Shown here: piece after piece, positions 34,052-43,339 of the stretch
How positions within the stretch are numbered: position 1 is the first letter of the stretch
How the letters are laid out: the number at the start of each line of letters is the position of its first letter
Origin: Halalkalicoccus sp. NIPERK01
Lineage (GTDB): Archaea; Halobacteriota; Halobacteria; Halobacteriales; Halalkalicoccaceae
DNA: 64,000 nucleotides
Direction of reading: 5' to 3'
NCBI RefSeq assembly: GCF_030287405.1
Contig: NZ_JASVVV010000007.1
Coordinates: 1 to 64,000 of the forward strand
Translations under genes and position numbers: made by a program
Notes under the pieces: model-generated
What the model was told of the DNA's origin: nothing
Database searches by the model: none
The model's input: the letters and a program-made list of their open reading frames with translations, nothing else

Positions 34052-34246
34052 TTAGGCGCGGACGACGTTCGTCGCGCGGGGGCCCTTGGGGGCCTGTTCG
34101 ATGTCGAATTCGATATCCGTCCCTTCTTCGAGGTCAGCGCCGCCAACGTCCTCCATGTGGAAGAACACGTCGTCGTCCGCATCCTCGGTGGAAATGAAAC
34201 CGTAGCCGCCAGTTTGATTGAAGAAATCAACCGTACCGTTTGCCAT
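34052..34246 (-). CDS. cspA: Cold-shock-domain protein
   Basis: A 64-residue single cold-shock domain (OB fold) that binds single-stranded RNA/DNA. The RNP-1-like NQTGGYGFIS (residues 10-19) and RNP-2-like DVFFHMED (26-33) are present, and the C terminus is GPRATNVVRA. The length and acidic surface match haloarchaeal CspA proteins. The ATG at 34246 gives MANGTVDFF; the frame upstream is not conserved. A TATA-like sequence lies about 29 nt upstream, near 34275. Confidence 0.95.
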   Translation of the reverse strand: MANGTVDFFNQTGGYGFISTEDADDDVFFHMEDVGGADLEEGTDIEFDIEQAPKGPRATNVVRA

Positions 34247-34484
34247 TACAAACAAACGTAGCCCCCTGCCACGGATAACGCTTCCGAGGGTCGCGGTACC
34301 ACGACCCGACATCGGCGAACGGGCGCTCCGAATCGGGGTGGACGTGCTTACCCGGGCGATCATCGACTGCCGGGGCTAGCCCGGTCAGTACTCCGATCGA
34401 CGACTCATAGACACGGGGGATCATACAGCCCCGTCTAACACGGTCGTGATCCACCTTCGCCGGACTAGACGTCTCGACCCGGTC

Positions 34485-35420
34485 CTATGCGAAGTCGGCG
34501 ATGACCGCACCGACGAGCTGTTGGAGCACGTAGTAGGTGACGATCACCACGACGACCATCGCGGAGCGATACGCGAACGCGATCAGCAGCGCGATACCCA
34601 GGTTCTTCAGCCCGGCGGTGAAGAACAGCGGGAGGTAGGTCGATCGGTCGATCCCCATGGCGGCGCTCGCGGCCCGGACGGCGACGAATCCGACGCCGAG
34701 CAGCGACACGACGAGCGCCCCGACGACGCCGAAACTCGCCGGGTCGATCGCCCCGACGTCGACGCTCGCGATGCTTGAGTAGATGAGACACAGGATGGCG
34801 AGGCCCGACCCCCGGTCGACGGCGGCGTCACCGATCACGTGCTCGGGGAGGGCGATCACGAGGACGAGGCCGCCGAGGACGATCACCAGGAGGTCGACCA
34901 CCATGGTTTCGACCGGGAGCGCAACCCGGCGATCGAGAAGCGACGAGAGGACGAACGGGGTGAGCAGGGGCGCAACGGCGAGCGAACTGATCGAGACGAG
35001 CGCGGCCAGTTCCGAATCGCCCCCGGCGAGCCGGGTCCAGATGATCGCGCTCCCGGCGGTCGTCGGCGCGGCGAGGACGATCGCCATCCCGATCAGGGCG
35101 TCGCCGGTCAGGACCGCGTCGGCGATCCGGATCCCGCCGAACGGCAGGAGGACGTACGAGACGGCCAGCGAACAGAGGATCACGAGCCCGTACGAGCGGT
35201 ACTCGACGGTCGCGACGCTGATCCCGCGAAGCGAGCCGTACACCAGAAAGATCACCAGCGGCGTGACGAGCACGTCGGCGTACCGACCCGGCCCCGGCAC
35301 GAGGACGCCGAGGACGACCGCAGCGAGAACCAGCCCGACGTTCTCGAACCGCCGGGCCCGACCGACGTACCGATGCCACGTCTCGTTCACGTATCGTCTC
35401 TCTCGTCCCGTGTCGTTCAT
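34485..35420 (-). CDS. Bile acid:sodium symporter (BASS)-family transporter
   Basis: A 311-residue membrane protein with about 10 hydrophobic segments and a charged N terminus of 25 residues. The pattern of short helices with Pro/Gly breaks, the region VLAAPTTAGSAIIWTRLAGGD near 140-160 (the position of the family's APxxxxS substrate region) and the C-terminal FFTAGLKNLGIALLIAF fit BASS/ACR3-type carriers. These move organic anions, pantothenate or metalloids with Na+ or H+. Substrate unknown. No operon partner; it is convergent with nothing nearby. Confidence 0.75.
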   Translation of the reverse strand: MNDTGRERRYVNETWHRYVGRARRFENVGLVLAAVVLGVLVPGPGRYADVLVTPLVIFLVYGSLRGISVATVEYRSYGLVILCSLAVSYVLLPFGGIRIADAVLTGDALIGMAIVLAAPTTAGSAIIWTRLAGGDSELAALVSISSLAVAPLLTPFVLSSLLDRRVALPVETMVVDLLVIVLGGLVLVIALPEHVIGDAAVDRGSGLAILCLIYSSIASVDVGAIDPASFGVVGALVVSLLGVGFVAVRAASAAMGIDRSTYLPLFFTAGLKNLGIALLIAFAYRSAMVVVVIVTYYVLQQLVGAVIADFA

Positions 35421-35946
35421 ACTCGGTCATACCTCCATCGGTCGTTGACAGAGCGGGACTCGCTCGCGCTGTGGCCCGTCACATCAGGGACGTGCCGTTG
35501 GATGTCCTCTGACCGACGGTATCACGACCACGGGTGGATCGAAGTAGTGAACCATTCTGTCCTCAAGGAGAACGGTACGGCGAGAGAAACCGGCGACGCT
35601 ATGGCGAGGTGGAAGCGAGATCGGCAGATCCGACAGGGAGGACCGAAGTCGGACCGCCGTGACGCAGTGATTGGCAGACGATGCGTGGTTGCCGCGCGAT
35701 ACCGTAGTTAGCGTACGATTCCAGTCCGTCGGGTTGTTGTGTCGGTCTCGTTCGATGTATCGGTGTACCGTGGTGGTTGGTGGACGATTCGATCGCGGGT
35801 ACCCACCGCGCTTCGAACGGGGCGGCGGGTGTGTGAGGTAGTATAGCACACAGCATAATAAGGGTTTCTGATAGCTGGACAACTACTCCCGTCGCCGATC
35901 CAGCGGGTGGACGTTTTTATGTCCCCTCTCCGACGGTACCGACGGG
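35421..35946. other. Gene-free region upstream of E1-alpha
   Basis: About 526 bases without a supported gene. The right end carries the TATA-like GTTTTTATGT (35913-35922), 29 nt before the E1-alpha start. This stretch also marks the apparent change from lower-GC island DNA to higher-GC DNA. Confidence 0.5.
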
Positions 35947-37059
35947 ATGGCACGAACCCTCTTCGACCGGAAACCGGACGATCGGATCGAGGTGCTCGCG
36001 CCCGACGGGAGCGTCCTCGCGCCGGGACTCGTTCCCGACCTCGGATCCGATTGGCTGGCGGCGATGTACCGCGACATGCGCTTCTGCCGGCGGTTCGACG
36101 AGCGCATGATCAGCCTCCAGCGACAGGGTCGGCTGGGGACCTACTCCTCGTTGGCGGGCCAGGAGGGCTCCCAGATCGGAAGCACGTATGCGCTGGCGGA
36201 CGACGACGTGATCTCCTATCAGTACCGCGAACACGGCGCGCTCGTCGCCCGCGGGATGCCCTGGGAGTACCTGCTGTACTGGATGGGCCACGAGGCGGGC
36301 AACGCCGCGCTCGCGGATCTCGACGTATTCCCGCTGAACATCACCATCGGCGACCACCTTCCCCATGCCGTCGGCTGGGCGTGGGCCGCGAAACTCGCCG
36401 GTGACGACCGCGCGACAGTCGCGCACTTCGGGGACGGCGCGACCAGCGAGGGCGACTTCCACGAGGCGCTGAATTTTGCAGGGGTGTTCGACACGCCCGC
36501 CGTCTTCGTCTGCAACAACAACGGGTGGGCGATCTCGATCCCCAGGGAGCGCCAGACGGCGAGCGAGACGCTCGCGGTGAAGGCGAGCGCCTACGGCTTC
36601 GAGGGCGTGCAGGTGGATGGCATGGACCCGCTGGCGATGTACGCGGTGACGCGCGCCGCCCGCGAGAAGGCGCTCGATCCCGCCGAGGGCGAGGCCCGCC
36701 CGACGCTGATCGAGGCGGTCCAGTACCGCTACGGCGCGCACACGACCGCCGACGATCCATCGAACTACCGCGACGACGAGGAGGTCGAGCGGTGGAGAGA
36801 GCGCGACCCGATCGACCGGTTCGAGGCGTACCTCCGAAGCGAAGGAGTGCTCGACGACGGACGGATCGAGGAGATCGAAGGGGGGATCGAGGAGTCGATC
36901 ACGGGACTCGTCGACCGGGCCGAGGAGTTCGTGAGCGACCCGGCCGAGATGTTCGAACACGCCTTCGAGGAGCCGACCCCGCGCCTCGCGGAGCAACGCG
37001 AGTACCTCCAGGGGCTGCGCGAGCGGTACGGCGACGAGGCGCTACTGGCCGACGAGTAG
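35947..37059 (+). CDS. pdhA: 2-oxoacid dehydrogenase E1 component, alpha subunit (orphan)
   Basis: A 370-residue thiamine-diphosphate-dependent E1-alpha. The TPP motif is clear: GDGATSEGDFHEALNFAG near residue 160, ending in CNNNGWAIS. An upstream region, YREHGALVARGMPW, forms part of the active-site funnel, and RYGAHTTADDPSNYR near 263 is the phosphorylation-loop equivalent. It decarboxylates pyruvate or branched-chain 2-oxoacids together with an E1-beta. No E1-beta, E2 or E3 gene is nearby, so it is an orphan and the substrate is open. A TATA-like box sits at 35913-35922. The symbol is indicative only. Confidence 0.9.
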   Translation: MARTLFDRKPDDRIEVLAPDGSVLAPGLVPDLGSDWLAAMYRDMRFCRRFDERMISLQRQGRLGTYSSLAGQEGSQIGSTYALADDDVISYQYREHGALVARGMPWEYLLYWMGHEAGNAALADLDVFPLNITIGDHLPHAVGWAWAAKLAGDDRATVAHFGDGATSEGDFHEALNFAGVFDTPAVFVCNNNGWAISIPRERQTASETLAVKASAYGFEGVQVDGMDPLAMYAVTRAAREKALDPAEGEARPTLIEAVQYRYGAHTTADDPSNYRDDEEVERWRERDPIDRFEAYLRSEGVLDDGRIEEIEGGIEESITGLVDRAEEFVSDPAEMFEHAFEEPTPRLAEQREYLQGLRERYGDEALLADE

Positions 37060-37073
37060 CGGCATCACGTCCG

Positions 37074-37571
37074 TTAGTCGTCCGCGATCGCCTCGACGGC
37101 CTCGCGAACCTCGTCGACGAGCAGGGCGAAATCCGGGTTCTCGCCCGATCGAACCCACCGGTAGACGACCGTTCCCTCGGAATCGAGGACGAACACCGCA
37201 CGCTCGGCGACGGACATCACGTCGTAGAAGCCCTCGAGGACGACGTCGTATCTCCGGATTGCCTCGTGCTCGAAGTCACTCAGTAACGGAAAGGTGAGCC
37301 CCTCCTGGCGGATGAACTCGTTCTGGGCGAACGGGAGGTCGGTGCTGATCCCGTAGACGCTCGCGTCGACCGCATCGAAGGCGCTCAGGGAATCGCGAAA
37401 GGTACAGAGCTCCTCGGTACAGCCGCTCGTGAACGCCGCCGGGAAGAAGGCGAGGACCACCGGGCCCTCTCCCAAATGCTCCGAGAGGGTGAACTCGCCG
37501 ACGTCGTTGTACGCCTCTCCGCCGGCGATCGGGACCGTGAAATCGGGGGCTGGCTGGCCTTCCTCGACCAT
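37074..37571 (-). CDS. Peroxiredoxin (AhpC/TSA-Bcp type)
   Basis: A 165-residue thioredoxin-fold peroxidase that reduces peroxides. The peroxidatic Cys lies in FFPAAFTSGCTEELCTF near residue 50, with a second Cys five residues on, as in Bcp-like enzymes (PxxxTxxC pattern, here with Ser/Gly before Cys). The conserved active-site Arg is in RAVFVLDSEG near 125. It is convergent with E1-alpha (14 nt between stops) and divergent from the luciferase-like gene. Confidence 0.93.
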   Translation of the reverse strand: MVEEGQPAPDFTVPIAGGEAYNDVGEFTLSEHLGEGPVVLAFFPAAFTSGCTEELCTFRDSLSAFDAVDASVYGISTDLPFAQNEFIRQEGLTFPLLSDFEHEAIRRYDVVLEGFYDVMSVAERAVFVLDSEGTVVYRWVRSGENPDFALLVDEVREAVEAIADD

Positions 37572-37667
37572 GGTACTCCATCCGCGAGTCGGCTCTTAGG
37601 GTTGGCGGTGGCGACGGATCGAGACGGGGGTCCGAACGCTTAAGCGACGAGCGAGTCATTCCGTGCC

Positions 37668-38657
37668 ATGAAATTCGGCGTCTACGTCAATCCCCAGACG
37701 GCCGCGAGCGAGACTGGTCGGGAGCTCCGCGAGGGGATGATCCGGATCGCGAAGACGGCCGAGGCGGCCGGGTTCGACCAGGTGATGGCGGGCCAGCACT
37801 ACCTCTCGGATTTCACGCAGCTACAGCTCCTGCCCTTCCTCGGGCGCCTCACCGGCGAACTCGAGGGGATGGAGATCGCGACCGGGATCGTCCTCCTGCC
37901 CTTCTACCACCCCGTCGAGATCGCAGAGCAGGTGGCGACCATCGACGCGCTCCACGACGGCCCGACGGCGTTCGGCGTCGGCGCGGGCTACCGCGACGCC
38001 GAGTTCGAGGCGTTCGGGATCCCGAAGGCCGAACGCGTCCCCCGCCTGATCGAGGGCCTGAAACTCGCTCGACGGCTGCTGACCGAGGAAAACGTCACCC
38101 ACGACGGGGAGTTCTACGCCGTCGAGGACGCCGCGATCCCGATCCGGCCCGAGGAGCCCATACCCGTTTGGCTCGCCGCGAACGCAGACCGGGCCGTCGA
38201 GCGGGCCGCCCGCCTCGCCGACGCGTGGCTGGTCAACCCCCACGCGACGGTCGGGGAGATCGCGGACCAGAAGGCGCAGTGGTACGACCCGATCCGCGAG
38301 GAGCGCGGGGAAAGTTCGGAAGTCCCGGTGATCCGCGAGGCGTTCGTCGCGCCGACCCATGAGGAAGCCGTCGGAATCGCCCGCGAGCACCTCGAAGAGA
38401 AGTACCGGCGGTACGTCTCGTGGGGACAGGACGAGGCGATGGAGGACGCGAACGACCTCCACCGGCCGTTCGAGGACCTCGCCGAGGACCGGTTCGTGCT
38501 CGGCACCCCGGCGGAGGTCTGTGCGGCGCTCGAACGCTACGAGGAGGACCTTGACGCGAGCCACGTCGTCGTGCGCTCGCACTGGCCCGGTCTCCCCTAC
38601 GAGCGGGCCTGCGAGTCGATCGAACTGATGGGCGACGAGGTGCTCCCGAACGTCTAG
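37668..38657 (+). CDS. Luciferase-like monooxygenase / F420-dependent oxidoreductase
   Basis: A 329-residue TIM-barrel protein of the LLM class. Typical features are the N-terminal strand MKFGVYVNPQTAAS, AGFDQVMAGQHYLSDF near residue 35, ATGIVLLPFYHPVEIAEQVATID near 70, and GVGAGYRDAEFEAFG near 104. In archaea these enzymes usually use coenzyme F420 or FMN. A TATA-like GCTTAAGCG at 37636-37644 is 28 nt upstream. Its last 4 nt overlap the 3' end of the convergent acyl-CoA synthetase. Substrate unknown. Confidence 0.88.
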   Translation: MKFGVYVNPQTAASETGRELREGMIRIAKTAEAAGFDQVMAGQHYLSDFTQLQLLPFLGRLTGELEGMEIATGIVLLPFYHPVEIAEQVATIDALHDGPTAFGVGAGYRDAEFEAFGIPKAERVPRLIEGLKLARRLLTEENVTHDGEFYAVEDAAIPIRPEEPIPVWLAANADRAVERAARLADAWLVNPHATVGEIADQKAQWYDPIREERGESSEVPVIREAFVAPTHEEAVGIAREHLEEKYRRYVSWGQDEAMEDANDLHRPFEDLAEDRFVLGTPAEVCAALERYEEDLDASHVVVRSHWPGLPYERACESIELMGDEVLPNV

Positions 38658-40777
38658 GGGCCGGTCCGCACGAGGACATCGACGACCGAGATCCCATCAC
38701 TACCGACGAGCACGGGATTCAGGTCGAGTTCGTCGATTTCCGGAGCGCTCGCGCCGACCGCGAGGTCGCCCACGCGGCTCACGAGTTCCGTGAGGGAATC
38801 GACATCGCCCGGCGGTCGGCCGCGATAGCCCGAGAGGAGATCGAAGAGCGGAGTTCTGGCGATCGCCTCGCGGACCTCGTCGGGATCCACCGGGGGAAGC
38901 AGCGTCACGCCCGCGCCGGGACCGAACAGTTCGACGAGTTCGCCGCCCGGTGCGACCGTCAGCACGGGGCCGAACCCCTCGTCACGTGAGACGCCCACCA
39001 GGACCTCGGTGGACGAGTCGAGGTTCGCCTGTTTTTGGACGAGCACGCCCTCGATCTCGGCCGCGTCGTCCGTGTACTCGCGGGCGTTTGTCACGACCTC
39101 CGTGTAGCGCTCGGCCGCGTTTTCGGGTGCGACGCCGACGGCGACCGCCCCCGCGTCGCTGCGGTGGGGGAGGTCGCGGGAATCGACCTTCAGGACGACC
39201 GGGCCATCCATCGCTTCCGCGTGGTCGACCGCTTCCTCGGGACTCGTCGCGAGGCGCGTCTCGACCGGGGAGATCCCGCCCGATTCGAGCAGTCGTGATC
39301 CTTCGTCCCACGTCAACACCCGCTCGGCGGGGAGCGCCGGCGTCTCGACTCTCGGGACCTCGGTCAGCGACCGCGTCGACTCTCGCTCTGTCCGCTCGCC
39401 GAAGCGGACCAACGAGGCCAGCGCGTCGAGACACCGGCCAGGGTCGTAGTACAGCGGCGTCTCCCGGCGCACCCGATCGTAGGGCAGCGGCGACCCATCC
39501 CCGGGTTCGGGCTCCTTCCGTCCGGTCCAGAGGAAGAGGACGGGATCGTCGGCCATGTCTCTGACTCGGAGCATGGCGTCGGCGATGTCCTCGGCGCGCT
39601 CGCCGACCGCGGGCAGTCCGACCGCGAAGACGTAGGCGTCGAAATCGTCGTCGGCGAACAGGACCTCCGCGATCTCGGGGAGGACGTCCGCGCCGTACCC
39701 CCGAATGTCGGCGGGGTTGTGCATCGCGCCGAAGGTCAGCAGGTCCTCCATGTCCAACAGCGCCTGCTCGGTTTCTCCCGCAAGCGGCGGGAGCGAGAGG
39801 TCGCGCTCGGCGGCCATGTCCGCGAGCAGGCTGGCGAGGCCGCCGCTGGTCGAGGCCAGACAGACGTTCGCGCTCTCGGGCGGGTCGAACGCCGTGTGGA
39901 CCCGCGATCTGCCGAGTAGATCGGGGATGTCGGGGACGCGCTCGATTCCGGCATGCTCGAAGGCGGCGTCCCACGCGGCGGTGTCACCCGTCACCGACCC
40001 CGTGTGCGAGAGCGAGGCCTGCTCGGCGACGTCGGACCTACCGACCTTCGTGGCGAGCACGGGCGTTCCCCCCCGTACCGCCGCGCCCGCGCTCTCGACG
40101 AACCGCCGGGGGTCGTCGACCCCCTCGATGTAGGCGCAGACGACGTCGACGCGCTCGGAGCCGGCCATGAACCCGACGTAATCCGCCATCGAGAGGCTCG
40201 CCTCGTTGCCGGTGGCGACGATATAGGAGAAATCGATGTCCTCGTCTGCGGCCCGCTCGTAGAAGGTCGTAAAGGCGAGCGCGCCCGACTGGCTCACCAG
40301 CCCGATCGACCCTTTTCCGGGCTTTCGCGAGCACGTCGAGGTGATCACCGTCTCGTCGTGGGTGTTCGCGAGGCCGATCGTGTTCGGCCCGCAGATCGCC
40401 ATTCCGTACTCCTCTGCGAGTTCGCCCAACCGCTCCTCGAGTGCCGCACCCTCCGCGTCGGCCTCGGCGAACCCGGCGGTGATGACCAGCGCGCTCGGAA
40501 CGCCCATCCCGCCGGCGTCCTCAACGACGCCGAGGACGTACTCCCGGGGGACGCTTACCACCACCAGATCGACGACCGCCGGCACGTCGGTGATCGAGTC
40601 GTGACACGGCGCGCCCCACGCCTCCTCGCGGCCCGGATTCACGTAGTAAACGTCGCCGTCGTAGCCGTATTCCTGAAGATTTTCGACCAGGTTCGAGGAG
40701 TACCACGAGTCGGGACTCGCGCCGACGACCGCGATCGAGTCGGGCGCGAGAAGCGCGTCCATCCGCTCGGAGTTCAT
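38654..40777 (-). CDS. acd: ADP-forming acetate/acyl-CoA ligase, fused alpha-beta
   Basis: A 707-residue fused ADP-forming acyl-CoA synthetase that makes ATP from acyl-CoA, ADP and phosphate. The alpha part (about 1-460) has a CoA-binding domain (DSIAVVGASPDSW at the start), succinyl-CoA-synthetase-like domains with GPNTIGLAN and VSQSGALAF, and the phosphohistidine site LSHTGSVTGD near residue 240. The beta part is an ATP-grasp domain (from about 490, PVVLKVDSRDLPHRSDAGAV). ATG at 40777 is chosen because a TATA-like box (40800-40807) is 27 nt upstream; the long upstream frame is not conserved. Typical of haloarchaeal acetate/propionate overflow metabolism. Confidence 0.93.
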   Translation of the reverse strand: MNSERMDALLAPDSIAVVGASPDSWYSSNLVENLQEYGYDGDVYYVNPGREEAWGAPCHDSITDVPAVVDLVVVSVPREYVLGVVEDAGGMGVPSALVITAGFAEADAEGAALEERLGELAEEYGMAICGPNTIGLANTHDETVITSTCSRKPGKGSIGLVSQSGALAFTTFYERAADEDIDFSYIVATGNEASLSMADYVGFMAGSERVDVVCAYIEGVDDPRRFVESAGAAVRGGTPVLATKVGRSDVAEQASLSHTGSVTGDTAAWDAAFEHAGIERVPDIPDLLGRSRVHTAFDPPESANVCLASTSGGLASLLADMAAERDLSLPPLAGETEQALLDMEDLLTFGAMHNPADIRGYGADVLPEIAEVLFADDDFDAYVFAVGLPAVGERAEDIADAMLRVRDMADDPVLFLWTGRKEPEPGDGSPLPYDRVRRETPLYYDPGRCLDALASLVRFGERTERESTRSLTEVPRVETPALPAERVLTWDEGSRLLESGGISPVETRLATSPEEAVDHAEAMDGPVVLKVDSRDLPHRSDAGAVAVGVAPENAAERYTEVVTNAREYTDDAAEIEGVLVQKQANLDSSTEVLVGVSRDEGFGPVLTVAPGGELVELFGPGAGVTLLPPVDPDEVREAIARTPLFDLLSGYRGRPPGDVDSLTELVSRVGDLAVGASAPEIDELDLNPVLVGSDGISVVDVLVRTGP

Positions 40778-41363
40778 ACTCGACCGTCCGAAGCCGCCAC
40801 CATAACTCCTCTCCTCGCCCGCGCTCCGGACCGACGGTGGCGATAGGGATTCTCGGTAGAAACCAGAGACTCCAGATGAGCGAACCAGCCGCTGTGGTTC
40901 GAACGACTGGCGAAACAACGATAATCGGCAACGAGACTCCCTAGAGCGAGCGACTCGCCGTCGACGCTCCCGGCGGTCCAGTGGCCGAACGCGCCGGCCC
41001 CGCTCCCACGGCCATCGCCGACCCTCCCATCGGCGCCGCCCCAGACCGGCGATGGAACGCACGTCCCGGTCCGGGGATTGCGCTTTTCGCAACGCAGGCG
41101 GAAATGACTAAGATTTAAGTAGAACAACCCCCTCGTTCATACTGCCTTCGCCAGACCCGACGCTCGTGTGGGCACGTCAGGTTCTCGCCGCGACCATGAG
41201 TGGAAGGGAATGGCGTAGGTGTCAGAGGCACTACTTCTTACTCCCCGTCCCTTCCGAATTCCCAAATGCGTTCCATCGGCATAAGCGTTGCTGATACCGT
41301 ACTATCAGTTGCGGATTACGCATCGATACGAAGGCAGGGCGTTTATTCAACAGTATTTATTCG
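40778..41363. other. Intergenic region with back-to-back regulatory sequence
   Basis: 586 bases without a supported gene. It contains the acd promoter on the left and a TATA-like TTTAAGTAG near 41113-41121 whose transcript, if any, is unknown. Open frames here do not show haloarchaeal codon bias. Confidence 0.5.
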
Positions 41364-41882
41364 TCATTTATGTCTCTCGCCGACGCCGATTTTTTTTTCG
41401 TCAGAATCTAGTTTGAAGTAGTTGAACGGCTGGCTGTACGAGCCGGTGACGATGTCGGACGTATGGATGGTCATCTCCAACTCGTTGAGCGCCTCGGTGA
41501 TCGCGCCGAGGTCGCGCGTCCCGACGGCGACGACCTCGACCACGAGGTTCCGCTCGCCGGTGAGCATCTCGCGGACGCTCACGACGCCGTTGATCTCCAG
41601 GGCCTCCCGTGCCCGCTGACTCCGTTCGGAGGCGGAGACGGTGCAGACGAACTGGACGTGAAGCGGGAAGCCCGCGCGTTCGTAGTCGATCTGTGGCCCG
41701 TACCCCTCGATGATCCCGGCGTCCTCGAGCTGTCCGATCCGGTTGCGGACGGTGCTCGGCGAGACGCCGACCTCCGCGCTGATCTCGTCGTGGGTCGTGG
41801 TGCGCGCGTTCTCCTGGAGCATGTACAGGATGCCCCGGTCGACCTCGTCCAGAAGGAGCCGTTCGTCCTTCTCCCTGACCAT
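41364..41882 (-). CDS. Lrp/AsnC-family transcriptional regulator
   Basis: A 172-residue regulator with an N-terminal helix-turn-helix (LQENARTTTHDEISAEVGVSPSTVRNRIGQLEDAGII, about residues 20-57, quoted only in part: SPSTVRNRIGQLED) and a C-terminal AsnC/RAM ligand-binding domain (about 70-160) ending SYSQPFNYFKLD. The tail contains a run of nine A residues (41390-41398 on the complementary strand) encoding EKK, unusual in this GC-rich genome. ATG at 41882 begins MVREKDERLLLDEVD; the upstream frame is not conserved. It lies 65 nt downstream of the MFS gene's stop on the same strand, so it may be read from either promoter. Confidence 0.92.
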   Translation of the reverse strand: MVREKDERLLLDEVDRGILYMLQENARTTTHDEISAEVGVSPSTVRNRIGQLEDAGIIEGYGPQIDYERAGFPLHVQFVCTVSASERSQRAREALEINGVVSVREMLTGERNLVVEVVAVGTRDLGAITEALNELEMTIHTSDIVTGSYSQPFNYFKLDSDEKKIGVGERHK

Positions 41883-41947
41883 GCCCGCCAATCGGGACGG
41901 ACGGACAAGGATGTTTGGCCGCCCGGTCGATCCACCGACGACCCGAC

Positions 41948-43249
41948 CTACGGGCGCGTCGACTCCCGGGCGAGCAGCCACAGCGAACACAGGAAGGCGA
42001 GCGCGACCGCGCCGGCGACGATGGCGAAGGCGACCCGGTAGCCGAACTCGGTGTAGACGACCGTGCCGCCGACGACGTCGCCCGTTCTGTAGGCGTCCAG
42101 CGCCACGCCCATCGCCGTCGGGAAGACGGTCGCGCCGACGAACCCGGCGGTGTTGACGGTCGCGGTGGCGACGCCGCTGGCGTCGGGCGGGTACCGCTCC
42201 TTGACGACCGAGAGGGCGAGCACCGCCGAGCCGACGAGGAATCCACAGAGAAAGTAGATCCCGGCGACGACCGAAAGCGGCGGTCGACCGACGACCGGAA
42301 CGACCCCGAGCGCGAGCGCGAACAGCGCGAGGCCGACGCTCATGGGCAGGAGACGGCGTTCGATTCTATCGGAGAGCCAGCCGATCGCGGGCGGCCCGGC
42401 GAGCAGTCCGACCGACCCCAGCAGGGTGTAGTACGACGCGGTCGTCACGTCGAGGCCGTAGACGACCACGAGGTACGGCACGCCCCACAGGCCGATGAGC
42501 GTCAGAATCGTCCCCATGCCCGCGAAGAAGACGAACGAGAGGAGCCACTGGTCGCGGTCGCCCGCGAGCGCCCGCAGGTACGTGGCGGTTCCCGAGAGCG
42601 ACACCGAGGGCTGTTCGGGGACGCCCTCGATGGGGTCGAGACCGGCGTCGGCGGGCGAACTCCGCGCGAGGGCGTAGACCGCGACGGCGGCGAGCAGGCC
42701 GACGGCCGCGAGTCCGAGTAGGGTTCGTCGCCAGCCGATCGTCGCGGCGGCGAGCGCGAGCGGCGTCGTCGCCAGTATCGCCCCGAGGCCGGCGACGCCG
42801 GCGGTCAGCCCCGTCATCGTCCCGAACTCATCAGTTCGAAACCAGTTCGCACAGAACCGGAGGATCGAGACGAAGATCACGCCGCTTCCCAGCCCGACCA
42901 GCCCCCGCGAGAGGAGCGCCACGAGGTAGCTCTCGCCCAGCGCGAACCCGACCGCGCCGACGCTCAGGACGGCCGCGCCGGCCGATCCGACGTGGCGGGG
43001 GCCGACCCGGTCAGCGAGCACGCCGGTCGGGATCTGGACGAGCGCGTAGACGAGGAAGAAGGAGGCGTGCAGCGTCCCCAACTGGGCGGCCGTCAGGCCG
43101 AAATCGGCGCTCAGACGCCCCGAGAGGACCGCCGTCGAGAGGCGGTGGAGGTTCACCAGCAGGAAGACCGTCGCGAGCGCCCCCCACGCGAGCCACCGGC
43201 GTCTCGTGGGGTCCGAGAGGACGTTCACTCCGGATACTCTCACGGACAT
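41948..43249 (-). CDS. Major facilitator superfamily transporter
   Basis: A 433-residue MFS permease with 12 predicted transmembrane helices. Motif A appears as GVLADRVGPRHVG near residue 77 and its second-half repeat as GWLSDRIERR near 290. The family of oxalate/formate and nitrate-type carriers has a similar layout, but the substrate cannot be assigned. It is divergent from the OsmC gene (90 nt between starts) and is followed by the Lrp regulator on the same strand, which may control it. Confidence 0.88.
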   Translation of the reverse strand: MSVRVSGVNVLSDPTRRRWLAWGALATVFLLVNLHRLSTAVLSGRLSADFGLTAAQLGTLHASFFLVYALVQIPTGVLADRVGPRHVGSAGAAVLSVGAVGFALGESYLVALLSRGLVGLGSGVIFVSILRFCANWFRTDEFGTMTGLTAGVAGLGAILATTPLALAAATIGWRRTLLGLAAVGLLAAVAVYALARSSPADAGLDPIEGVPEQPSVSLSGTATYLRALAGDRDQWLLSFVFFAGMGTILTLIGLWGVPYLVVVYGLDVTTASYYTLLGSVGLLAGPPAIGWLSDRIERRLLPMSVGLALFALALGVVPVVGRPPLSVVAGIYFLCGFLVGSAVLALSVVKERYPPDASGVATATVNTAGFVGATVFPTAMGVALDAYRTGDVVGGTVVYTEFGYRVAFAIVAGAVALAFLCSLWLLARESTRP

Positions 43250-43339
43250 CTCCTAAGCGTTGTGAAGGGGGTGACGAACGCCGGTTTCGAGCGCGGCGTC
43301 GACAGCGACTAAGTAGTATCGCGCCGTAGGCCGAAAGGC

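Noticed and set aside
35500-35711. Plus-strand frame vaguely like a transposase C terminus
   Set aside because: No DDE or DEDD residues, no inverted repeats and no matching fragments nearby; similarity was impression only.
40778-41092. Upstream extension of the acyl-CoA synthetase frame to 812 residues
   Set aside because: The extra 105 residues are Arg-rich shadow sequence, and a TATA-like box at 40800-40807 fits the start at 40777.
41113-41398. Possible plus-strand small RNA from a TATA-like box to the T9 run
   Set aside because: The T9 run is the complement of Lrp coding sequence, and no stable structure was seen between.
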